Part shown: positions 25,272-46,923 of the stretch, in pieces
Position numbering within the stretch: position 1 is the stretch's first letter
How the letters are laid out: each line of letters begins with the position of its first letter
NCBI GenBank assembly: GCA_018292915.2
Contig: JACVVK020000285.1
Location: 219,001-283,000 of the forward strand
From: Batillaria attramentaria
Taxonomy: Eukaryota > Mollusca > Gastropoda > Batillariidae
Direction of reading: 5' to 3'
Length of the DNA: 64,000 bases
Program-made: the position numbers and the translations under genes
The notes under the pieces: model-generated
What the model saw: the letters and a program-made list of their open reading frames with translations, nothing else
Database searches by the model: none
What the model was told of the DNA's origin: nothing

Positions 25272-27290
25272 GGTTCCTTAGTTTTTCGAGCACGTGGCTT
25301 TGGTAGAACACAATTTCTCGGGCTGTTCATGAAATGAAAAAGAAGGTACAATACAGCGTATTTGCATATGACTGTGTTTCTTTTTATTAGAGATTGTGTG
25401 AGTGGTAGATAGGGCATGAAAAAAAACATATTTTTTTGTACCAACCCACCTTCAACCCATCTGACCCCCACCTCCTCCCCGTCTGCCCTAACAATACGAT
25501 TGTGGTCATACAAGAGTATCTAATTTACTGACTTAGTCCGCAGGAACCGTTGGCTCTAAAGCCGCAAATACATTAAAGCAGACCTGTCCTTGCAAAGCCC
25601 CTGCATTCAGCTTGCAAAGAGACTTATCACATTACCGAATTTACGGCTATCTATTCGTGTTATACTTTTCACGGCTTTCCAACAGCATAAACATAACTCC
25701 AGTCTACTCATGCTATGCGTCGACCTATATGTAGTTCTTCGGCAACGGAGATTTCCGAAGAACGAAATCAACGCTGATGTCAGTATGTTTACTAGAATAC
25801 ACACTGCATTTTTGAAAATTTTATTTTGTTCTTCCCGTGCCAGGCTTACACCCATTATCTGCCCAGGCTTTGCTGCTTTACCAGTTTTTCTGTTCTTAAC
25901 TTTTCACCGCTGTGATCAGTGTAAACTGCGGCATATCACTGAATATGTTATATTCATATTCAAGGAACCGAAGACTGACACAGACAAAGACACCCTTTCT
26001 AGTGCTGCAATGTCTGTCAGACGTACCTTCTGTGGTGCCTAATGTTTGTTTTGTTTCTTTTTATAATATCCCCACCCCCCACTCCCCGCCTCATTCCTTC
26101 TCAATTTTCCCCTACCCGCTCAGCCCTTCCCAACAAAATTCATCACCAGCCTTTCGATGTGCAGGCTCCACGACAGATTATAATTATAAAGGTGATCCGT
26201 AGGCTAGTAGTAGCACCTACTTCCGAAAATTTCGGAGTGGATCATATGCAGCCTAAGTGTAGTCTATACCAAGAGTGCAAATCACCTTGCAAATACATTG
26301 GAATTAGTTGTTGTTTCTTGATTTTTTTAAAACAGAGAATAAAAGGTGTAATATTTTTACCTCAAACACGATTTCTGCGGTCGGAATTTGCAGAAATTCC
26401 TGTGGTCGTACAGCGCAGTCCACAGCGGGCATATCAGTCGATGACTGCGGCTCGGCGAGTGCTTTCCAAGTGTGTATAAGCAGCTCTCGTGACCACGAAA
26501 TAAGACCGGGTGTCGCATCTGTGGCGTGGAAAGCATATCGATCGTAGTCCCCGGGCAGTGAGGGGAACTCCCGTCATTCAAGGCCGGATAAATTCCAAAC
26601 TAAAGCAACAACAGCACGATTTTCCTTCCAAAACTACAGTTCCTATTCTCATCATTTTTATTTGTACAGACCGACCATGCAGATTGGCGGTTCATTCTAA
26701 AGTTTAGCCATTTGCCGTTTAATCTGTATGCAAACTGATTTGAAATGAAATACGTTGACTATGATTCGTCTATTTCTACCGCTGTGAACTGGCATTGCAA
26801 AATGATCGGCGGTTTGGCGCTCCACTACCTGCTGAATACGGTGCGTCGAAGAAGAGCCCGCCGGTTCATTCTGCCGAAGAGGATGTGTTTCTACCGAGTG
26901 ATTTGTAGAAACTTCAGCATAAGGAATTATACGAAGTGTACACGATAACCGTACAGAATATAAGTACATATTAGCACCCCTCGCCTCCCCTACCCCCACC
27001 ACCCTTCTCATTAACAAAGAATTTAGTAACAACAAAAATACCAGTGCAACGAGTAGGGATTTTAGCGGCCACAAATGTGGGGTTCGTGGCCAATCGAATT
27101 TTACCAAACTGTACACCGAATTTGCCAGCATGCTCCCCCACGCAGGTTCTGCTCCACGCAATCGATGTTTGCGAGCGATCCCGCGCCAGAGCTTTATAAT
27201 AGTGTCAAACGTCGTTGCACTGATTCAAGTTCATGTATTTTTGGCTCCCTTGTGTAACAAAGGGAGTCTATGTAATTGCCCTCCGTCGTC

Positions 27291-27338
<48 letters not shown>

Positions 27339-27384
27339 TGTGTGGTGTGGTGTGTGTGTGTGTGTGTGCGCGCGCGCGCGCGCA

Positions 27385-28385
27385 GTAAACCTTAACATTG
27401 GCATTTTCTCAGAATCTACAAACAGTAGAGGCACCTACCTTGGCATGCCGATAGACAGCTGTAAGACCTTTCAAAGCATATAATTTTTGAATGACCTTTA
27501 CGCAAGGTCAAGGTCTCTAAAGCTGTTTGAATATTTTACATTGCTATTTTCTCAGAATCTAGAGGTACCAAAGGCATAAAACTTTGCATGACGATAGACA
27601 TTTGTAAGAACTTTACAGATATGCATATATTCAATGGCCTTGTGTCAAGGTCAAGGCCACACAAGCTATTTTTGTGAAACCTTAACATTGGCATGTTCTC
27701 AAAACAACAAACAGCAGAGGCGACAAACCTGGCGTGCTAATGGACAGAGATAAGACATATGCACACACCATTATAAATGACCTTGATTCAAGGTCAAGGT
27801 CATTAAAGCAGTCTGTTTGGAAATTTTACATTTGCATTGTCTCAGAAACTAGAAAAACCAGAAACATCAAATTTTGCATGATGATAGACATTGGCAACAC
27901 CTTTACTGACATACCTGTATTCAATGACTTTTAGTCAAGGTCGAGGCCATGCAAGCTGTTTTTTGGGAAACTTTAACGTTGGCATTTTCTCCGAAAAAAA
28001 AAAAAAAATAACAAACAGTAGATGCACCAAACTAGGCAAGATGACAGACAGCAATGAGACCTATGCAGACATACCTTTATGAATAACCTTGACTCAAGGT
28101 CAAGGTCATTAAAGCTGTATCGGGTGAATTTCAACATTACCGTTTTCGGAGGAACCACAAATACTAGAGGCATCAAACTTGGCATAATGATAGACATTGA
28201 TGAGATCTCATTTGAGTGACCTTGACCCAAGGTCACGGCCATACAAACTGTTTTGGGGAAAATTGTAATATTGCCTGGACCTAAGAACACCGGAGACACC
28301 TTACTTGGCTTGATGATAGATAGTGTTACGAGTTTTACAAACCGGCATACTCTTTTGTATGACCTTAACCCATGTCACAAGGGAG
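27385..28385 (+). repeat. Degenerate ~143-bp tandem array with CAAGGTCA motifs
   Basis: About seven units share CTTAACATTGGCATTTTCTC, a GCATGATGATAGACA block and the near-palindrome TGACCTTGACTCAAGGTCAA. The CAAGGTCA core falls near 27502, 27645, 27790, 27933, 28093 and 28227, giving a spacing of 134-160 bp. One unit has gained a poly-A run (27992). Confidence 0.8.
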
Positions 28386-29190
28386 CCATGGAGGCTTCTG
28401 CCTTTCTAGTTTATGTTAATCTGCACGGCTCCTGCATAGCGTACGTTGCACCCAACCCCTCTCTCGTTCCGTGCCCCACTAAGCCCTCGTAGTTTTAGCT
28501 CGATGTGACAGTACCGCCTGGCAAAACACAGGTGCAGTATGACCTGACCTCGTCGCTGTTCGCTGCAGAGAAATATCCGCCAAACGCGGACTGACACTTC
28601 TGGGCTAAAGTAGGTCACCAAGGTGTATAATTATCCGCATACGTCTCAGTGCGGCGCCATCTTTACAAGGAAGCCTGATCGTACACAACAGCCATAGGAA
28701 ATTGAACTGCAGTTTCAGTACACGCTTCTCAGTGTTCTGATAGTTCTGGTATGTATTTTGTTGCTTAACATGAAAGCAGATTGTAATATCATTGTTAGTG
28801 TCACCTGAAAACAAATTTGTGAACAAATTCGTGCCGTCGTTATGCAGACTATAATCATGAAGCTAATTTAATAGTAGACATCATGGCATTTCGGGATCAG
28901 CCAAGCCGATCTCGGTTGTACTGATTATTAGCTAAGGCCTCAGTCCAACGAATTGTTCTCCGATTGATCATAAAATAATTCTACCGTGTCATGGCAATAC
29001 ACAGTAAGTCTATTGGCGTTATTTGAGGGGGAAAAGGCCGTCACGTCAATGTCTTTCATCTTGAAATCACCCCTTTTCCCCTGAAATGACGCCATGGACT
29101 TATTGTCGTTTGCTATCACAGAGCAGAAAAGTTTGCACTCATCTTAACTTGAAAAGTGGCATTTGAAGTTTAATTCCAGTGATGGAGCAT

Positions 29191-29542
29191 TCTATTTTAT
29201 TATTGATTTTGTCGATCGACTTCAAGCCTGATAATAATATGGATCAAAAAATAGAACATAACCGACTAAGCTCCTGCACTAGTTAATCGGAAATTCCCGG
29301 AATGAAGCATTTGCTAAAGGCTCGACGAACTCATGAGTAGAATAAGTTCTTCGTGAACGGAGATTTTCTATTTTATTATTGATTTTGTCGATCGACTTCA
29401 AGCCTGATCATAATATGGATCAAAAATAGAACATAACCGACTAAGCTCCTGCACTAGTTAATCGGAAATTCCCGGAATGAAGCATTTGCCAAAGGCTCGA
29501 CGAACTCATGAGTAGAATACGTTCTTCGTCAACGGAGATTTT
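29191..29542. repeat. 176-bp tandem duplication
   Basis: Two units (29191-29366 and 29367-29542) start TCTATTTTATTATTGATTTT and end AACGGAGATTT. Only a handful of differences separate them, so the duplication is recent. It ends ~290 bp before exon 1 of copy 3. Confidence 0.9.
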
Positions 29543-29656
29543 CGAAGACCTTTATATTAGGGGTGTCCGACTGACTGGAGATATTGAGTCACAACATGCA
29601 GGTTGCTATTTTTCTTCCCTTAAACCTGCAGAAATGCAGTGTGCGTGCGTGCGTGC

Positions 29657-29723
<67 letters not shown>

Positions 29724-29848
29724 GTGTTCCCAAAACAAGGTACTCAACGAAATAAAATTTCGTGTTGCATATTATAACATTATTATGGTACTGGGTCCAT
29801 AAGCCTCATTTAATGACGTTCTCTTTCGTTTCAGATTGATATTTTGAG

Positions 29849-36332
<6,484 letters not shown>

Positions 36333-36358
36333 AAAAGGCCGATCAAAGCATTAAAACA

Positions 36359-36364
36359 AATAAA
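36359..36364 (+). terminator. Possible polyadenylation signal of copy 3
   Basis: AATAAA lies 27 bp after the copy 3 stop codon. Context is AT-rich, so chance is possible. Confidence 0.35.
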
Positions 36365-36534
36365 CCTGTGGTACAGAAAAGATACTGAAAAGATTTTTTT
36401 TTAAAGGAAAAAAAAGGATAAACCCATTTTGAAGTTGTTGATGTTGGATTTTTACTATGGTTGTACTTTTGATTATAAGTGTCTGTGTGGAATAAGCGCA
36501 CAGCGCATTATTGTAAGGCATGTAGACCTAGTTA

Positions 36535-36652
36535 AGGGTGGATGGGTGAATGCTTGGGAGTTTAACGTCCTTTTCCACCACGTTTGGGTGATATCAAAGC
36601 CCGGGCAACGATAAAAAGGCCAGCACAAATATCTGGCCCCAACCGGGGTAGA
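36535..36652 (-). mobile_element. Family 1 SINE, 3' part, minus orientation
   Basis: TTTAACGTCCTTTTCCACCA, GATATCAAAGCCCGGGCAAC and GCCAGCACAAATATCTGGCC are the reverse complement of the family 1 body. Confidence 0.7.
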
Positions 36653-36859
36653 CATAGTTTAAGGATAGGCGCCATACAAACACTATCCATTATTATTATT
36701 ATTATTATTATTATTTCGACTCTGTACATAATTTGGTTCTGTTCCAACCAGCAAAACGATTCTGCCTACATGTCTGCCTGTCCAAATGCAATTTACGTAG
36801 AGCAATCACTAGGTTGTTAGTTAGAATCCCGGTTTTGGCATTCAACCTGCAACCATTTC

Positions 36860-37030
36860 GGGGAGCCGTGTTGGCCGAATGGTAGAGCGTTGGACTTCTA
36901 ATGCTCGGGTCGTGAGCTCGTATCCCGGCTGGGGCCAGATATTTGTGCTGGCTTTTTCATCGTTGCCCCGTCTTTGATATCACCCTTTCGTGGTGGAAAA
37001 GGACGTTAAACCCCCAAACACCCACCCACC
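36860..37030 (+). mobile_element. tRNA-derived SINE (family 1), full copy
   Basis: GGGAGCCGTGTTGGCCGAAT, GGTAGAGCGTTGGACTTC (A box), GGGTCGTGAGCTCGTATCCC (degraded B box), CTGGCTTTTTCATCGTTGCC and an AAACACCCACCCACCC tail. The most complete family 1 copy in the window. Confidence 0.85.
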
Positions 37031-37538
37031 CTGCAACCATTTCTTTCTGGCTTTGTTCTACTGTACTAGAATGTCAAATTTGTATTTTGTAATTTTTTGT
37101 GAAATTCCTAGCTTTTCAAATTTTCAAAGCTGTATAAACTGTCAAACATTCGTCTTTTACGATGTGTTGTGTTTATTTCTGAAGGAGTCGTGGTCTGAAT
37201 GTCCATGATGATTGTCCGAAGTAGACAACCCTTGCATTTTTTTGTGCGTATGTATTTCTGAATAATTATTTCATTGTGAGATTTCACGAGAACCGTGTCC
37301 ATGATATTCTATCTCTTTTTTAAATTTCTGGTCGATTTTTCGTCATTTGTATGTATACGTGTACGAATACGAACTGGTATTTGATAGGCCATAAGCCCTT
37401 TCAGAGAGAGTTGAACAGTGGAGTATGCCATATATAACCATACAGAGTATGTTGTGAGAATACCTGGAATGAATCGATCTTGCTGAAATAAAACTAAGAT
37501 TCACCTGTGCCAAATGCAGGTATGTAAGTTTAATAGTT

Positions 37539-37766
37539 CTAACAGGTCAGAACATCCTTTCCTATGAGAGCTTTATAGGTGTATATCGCAAAGTTTTTGA
37601 AGACTTTTATGTTTTCAGACGACATAAGTAAAGGTAATAGAAATGCACTAGGACAGTCATAGAACTTTTTAGGGATATACTGGATTCTTGAGTCAGCAAG
37701 ACTAGGCCAACAAAAGATAAAGTGTAACTCATCTTCTATGGGTGTTTGACACATAGAGCAGGCCAT
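37539..37766 (-). pseudogene. LINE C-terminal zinc-knuckle remnant
   Basis: The minus strand reads CSMCQTPIEDELHFIFCWPS, then SRIQYIPKKFYDC and a KNFAIYTYKAL helix. C-x2-C ... EDE-H-F ... C followed by R-x-IP is the usual C-terminus of L1/Nimb-like LINE ORF2 proteins. No upstream RT is present. Confidence 0.6.
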
Positions 37767-38652
37767 ACATTATCCCTTGCATATCGAGAGGAATATACAG
37801 CAATATCTGATCAGCCAAACCTAAAACGCACAAGTGCTGTCCTGATAAATCTGTTCATATCAAGCAATTAGTAAGGTTCTCGTTCGAAATTATTCTTGAA
37901 AGACCCATTAAAGGAAAAGCTGTCACTGTTACTGGCACGGTAGTTCCAATCACACGTGTGTGTTTTTGTGTGTGTGTGTGTGGGGGGGGGGGGGGAGAGA
38001 GAGAGAGTGAGAGAGAGAATAACTCTTTATATCATAAGACGTACGTATCTTCAGTCTTCTCCTCGCCACACACTACGGGCACGGCTACACACAAGAGTCA
38101 AAGTCATTCACACACAACGGAAGGAAGTGATGAACATTTTCAGCAATACAATGAGCTTAACGCATACGTAAGAAAAGCATGACCTGAAGAGTAAATAAAG
38201 CACACGCCCGAGTGAGTATGGCAAAAGCGCGTCTAACAAATAACTGTACACTTCCCTGGCGAATTACAGTATTTCATCACAGTGAACTCTACCTCAAAAC
38301 TAGTGATAAATTCAGCATACCGAAGGTTCAAATACATAACATGTAGAGGTCTAACCCAATTTACAGAACATACCCTGCTACGTTTTACATGACACGCTTT
38401 GATATGATTACTCATCAACATGAAAGTACAGTAGGCTATCTCTCACCTTCACATCATCATTTACACTAAAACCTCGTGATCTATTGATAACAGATGTATC
38501 GTATTGCATTATGACGTCAGGACAGATAGAGAAAAGTTAGCCCAGCTGGTGGAGTTGGCATTTGCACTCTGAACGTAGAAAGCTTCGTTTTCATTTGTGA
38601 CAGCTGTGCTGTGGTTAAAGATGGCGTCCTTTGAAGGTAATGTAAAATATAT

Positions 38653-38720
<68 letters not shown>

Positions 38721-39225
38721 TTTACAGTAGGTCCAACAATTATTGAAAATATTACCCGTAAATTCATCCTCAGTTTTAAGGGTAATGTTTAGCTTTATCA
38801 TCATATTATACATCATATTATATCTCAAACTAAACGGCCATGTCTTTAGTCAGTCATTGCATTAGTAGATATTTGAGTTTACTCCCTTTGTTGATGTTAC
38901 ACGTCACTTTTCAAGTGAGGGTGCTTGGAGAATATACTCGTATGTATGTCTTTTCTGGGCCAGTTTCCAGTTATCACCGCGGGGTTTATTAGGAAAGCGC
39001 GACATTGGCACCGGTAGTGTAGTGTGTTCATGCCGTAGTCACCATGATACGCGGCGAGTGGCCTGATAAAATATGATAACGTGGCTTGTGTACCGATATT
39101 ATTCACTCTCCAACGCCTTTCTGCTCTACGAAACAAATGCCCTCGGAAGGGTTCTATCTAAATGATCCTGGCCCAGTAATGCGTGATCAGCTGTTCCTTA
39201 CCGGGTCTTTTTTCTGATATATATA

Positions 39226-40766
39226 TTACTCAAAATAATACAAGGGCCATTTAAACATCTGAGCCTCTCTCAAAACCAAGAACACGAATACGAGATATCA
39301 GTCATATATTTTATTCCAATCATTTAGGGATCAAATAACAACAATTTCATGAACATTGGTCCATTAACTTTCGAGAAATTTCAAGTGAACTGGACATACC
39401 CCCATTTTCAAAATTCAGAACAAAACAAATATCAAAATAAAAGTCAGTATCGTGAGTGGCCGCCATTGGCATCAGCGCAGTCCTGACAACGTCGTCTCAT
39501 GGACCATATGAGATTATGGAGAGTGTTCTGTGGGATGGCCAGCCAGTCTTGCTGCAGAACCGGTGCGAGACGTTCAAGGTTAGCTCCCGGTGGAAGGTTT
39601 GCTCGTGTTCGTCGCCCCAAGACATCCCACAGATGTTCTATTGGGTTTAAATCTGGTGAACAAGCTGGCCAGTCAATCCTCATGACTTGCTGTTGCTGCA
39701 GGAAATCGTTGACGACACGAGCTCTGTGCGGTCTGGCGTTGTCGTCCGGCTGTAGGATGGCACCCTCACCCAAGGACCTGCAGTGCTGGTAGTGCCACAG
39801 GTCGTAGGACGTCGTCCCTGTAACCAACACCGTTCAGGTTGCGGTGGGTTTGGTGCAGGGTGTTCGGTGGTGCAGTGCGAAATCACCCCACATCATGACT
39901 GATCCACCACCATAGTGATCACGCTCTCGCACCGCCGCATCAACGAGGCTCTCTCCTGGGCGCCTCCAGACATGAATTCAACCGTGGTTGAAGGACAGAG
40001 TGAAGCGAGACTCATCGGTAAACAGCACCCTGGACCACTGCTGCCTTGTCCAGGCCAAATGATGCCAAGCGCGGGGCGCGGTGAACTGGTGTGAGTGGAG
40101 GTCGTACTGCTGGTCGTCTTGATCGCAGGTTTGCCTCGTGCAGACGGTTGCGAATCGTCTGGTCGTTGACGGTGATGTTGCTGGCTGCTTGAAACTCTCT
40201 TCTGAGTGTGTTTGCTGTGGCCGATCTCGCCCTCAGAGACGACAGGACGATGAAGCGGTCTTGCCGTGCATTAGTGAGTCGTGGGCGTCCTGACCTCCTT
40301 GGTTCTTGAACACTTCCAGTGTTGTTGAAGCGCTCTCTCGGCCTTTGGATGACGGAGTGAGTCACCCCCAGTCGCCTGCTTACTTCTCTCACCGCCACCC
40401 CTTCCTGAAGCCATGCAATCGCCCTGCCTCTGCGGCCATTTATACCCAGAAAAAAGCACCGATTGTTGAACTGTGTCCAGAAAAGGTGTGACTTTCACGT
40501 GCAATGCAGTTTTCATTGTTCACAATGCTGCTTTGTCAGCTAGACGCCTGAGAATTGGAGTAATTTTCTTGTAAATATTGCTTTTCATTTGGCACTCGGT
40601 CCGAACTTCCAAACTGTGATTTCATGTCAAAATCAGGTTGATTTGGATGTTACCTTACAGAATCAGTTTTTTGAGTGGATAAAAGAATATTTATTTTGAG
40701 CACAGGATGCAATTATCTGAACCACATCAAATCTGACAGTGGCCCTTGAATTCTTTTGAGTAGTAT
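39226..40766 (-). mobile_element. Tc1/mariner DNA transposon with decayed transposase
   Basis: Terminal inverted repeats match: the left starts TACTCAAAATAATACAAGGG and the right is its complement (CCCTTGAATTCTTTTGAGTA). The minus strand encodes an HTH region (AVREVSRRLGVTHSVIQR, GRPRLT), then DESRFTLSFNHG and GGGSVMMWG. The DDE end is DNARPHRARVV ... ACSPDLNPIEHLWD, with 34 residues between D and E, as in Tc1 (DD34E). Frameshifts near 40020 and 39830 split the ORF, so the copy is non-autonomous now, though its ends could still be mobilised. Confidence 0.85.
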
Positions 40767-40840
40767 AGATTGATGATGCACTGATTCTTTCCAAAGACAC
40801 ATACCGGACTTAAATAGTTTTGTTGTAATTCTTATTCAAG

Positions 40841-45099
<4,259 letters not shown>

Positions 45100-46243
45100 T
45101 AGACAAGTCAGACCCCGTCAGATGAAGGTCATGTCTGAGATGAGACGTGTTGTTCATATGCACAAAGACAAGGGGAGGAGAGGCAATACACACGTTACCG
45201 CCATTCTGGCAAATTTGAGTTTAGCTTTTATGGAGGACTGTTCTAGGCCTCTGTCGGGTAGCATTTTCAGTAAACAACGAGATACATTGAGTTATTTATA
45301 ATATAAACACATTCAAATCCTAAAAGCATTCGTCGAGGTAATGCACAAAAATTATATAGTTTCGTGGAAAGTGACAGGCATGGAACTGTCAAGGTTTTCT
45401 TCTCGGTTACCAATACTGCGTCGTTTCTGAGTAGAATATGATTTCCTTTGTCTTCATAGTGTTGTTTCCTCAACTCTGACCAAACTCTCGCCAATCCAGA
45501 CGATCAGTGGATCCAATCGATCAACAAAAACTTGCTAACAATGTGTCAGCCTTGTCAGTTTCGCAATTTCAAGCGTCTCTGAAGCCCCAGTGAAATTCCA
45601 GCAGAAATGGAGTTCATATCTGTCTGGTTTATTCATTTATTCATTTTTAGCATGCCCCCTCCCCTTTCCTTTTTATGCAAAGTACATCGTTTTAAAGATC
45701 TAAGCTCACAACGAAAAGCTTTCCGAAGTGTGAAAAAAATTTTACAGAGTCGACCGTGCAAGCACAGGCAACTGTCACTGTTGCAGAGTTCACACAGTGT
45801 CCACAAACCGAGACAAAACCGCCCCCACTTCCTGTCGGGGTCCGTCCACGCTACTGTGCACATCTCCGTACAGTGGCCATCCGTCCATGCAGTGGTCATC
45901 ACAGCAGCCGTGACCAAGTCAGTACTGTCCGCAGTGACCCCCATAAAAGTCGTGTCACTTTTGCATTTGGTCAGTGTCGCTCGTATGTCGTGCTGTCGAT
46001 GTCAAAATGGCGCAACAAATGTTGACGGTAATTTTTTTCTTAATTATTTGCCGAGATGTGTGAGAAATGGAGCACGCGGGCACTCAGATTTTCCAAGCGC
46101 GTTTTATCGGTAATAATAATAACAATAATAATGAATATTTATTTGCGCTTATTCTCTGTGAGCTCTAAGCGCTTCTAGAGGTAAAATAACTAAAAGAAAC
46201 TAAAAGCTACTAGAAAGATAAAAAGCACTAAAACAGCTAAAAG

Positions 46244-46313
<70 letters not shown>

Positions 46314-46923
46314 GTCTGTTATTCACTCATCATTGTTGTTGTGCTAAAAACAGGTGTGTCTTAATGGACGTTTTAAAGCTGAGGACGGAGTCTGTGTTTC
46401 TGATGTTTTGCATAAGTGTGTAACAACATTTCCAAGTTGCAGTTTTACTTTTCGTTCTGCAAGCTCGAGCTGAAATGTTTACGCAAGAAATGTTTCCAGC
46501 TGCATTATAGTAATCGACGAAGGCCACGTTAGCTATTGGGGATGAGAGGGACGTACGTCATCCTGGGGGTTCCTGGCTCTTGCTTTCCTGGTTTGTCTCT
46601 TTTGTTCTGCTGTTGATGTCTTATTGGCCTCGCACAGTTTGGCACCTTCTTAGATGGAGGAACGGTCCACGGTAGTCTCTTCCCATGAGTTCGGACTGAT
46701 TTCAAACGCTTTCCAGTCGCATCAGAAAACGCTGGAACCCAACTTTTCCATGTATCAGTGTAGACTGTGGAGTGGAATGGTAGAAGCATAGTAGAAAAGA
46801 AAACATACTATGTATGACTTGATTGGATTTTGCATACATTTGCAGGAGTAGACGTATGTTTGTTGGCTCATTGCTTGCGAAAACTTGACAAAAGAGGGGG
46901 AGGCACGTAGACACTAAATCTAC
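45100..46923. other. Intergenic stretch between copies 4 and 5 (tail to tail)
   Basis: Contains a segment (45703-45795) homologous to 8640-8730, an ATAAAAG motif near 45942, (AAT)n, and a CA microsatellite (46243-46310). No coding region could be supported. Confidence 0.5.

Larger units (their letters stand above)
25272..29834. other. Intergenic region between head-to-head copies 2 and 3
   Basis: The presumed promoters of copy 2 (minus) and copy 3 (plus) must lie here or further out. Seen: a TG/GC microsatellite (27295-27383), a ~143-bp degenerate tandem array (27385-28385), a 176-bp exact tandem duplication (29191-29542) and a GCGT/TG microsatellite (29641-29722). The 25.3-27.0 kb part is unique sequence with no supported ORF. 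Confidence 0.5.
36333..40840. other. Intergenic region between copies 3 and 4
   Basis: Two SINEs in opposite orientation (36535-36652 and 36860-37030), a LINE C-terminal remnant (37539-37766), a TG/GA microsatellite (37957-38020), a CA microsatellite (38656-38718) and a Tc1 element (39226-40766). No host gene seen. Confidence 0.6.

Noticed and set aside
27295..28385. CRISPR-like array
   Set aside because: Units are ~143 bp and degenerate throughout, without conserved short repeats alternating with unique spacers.
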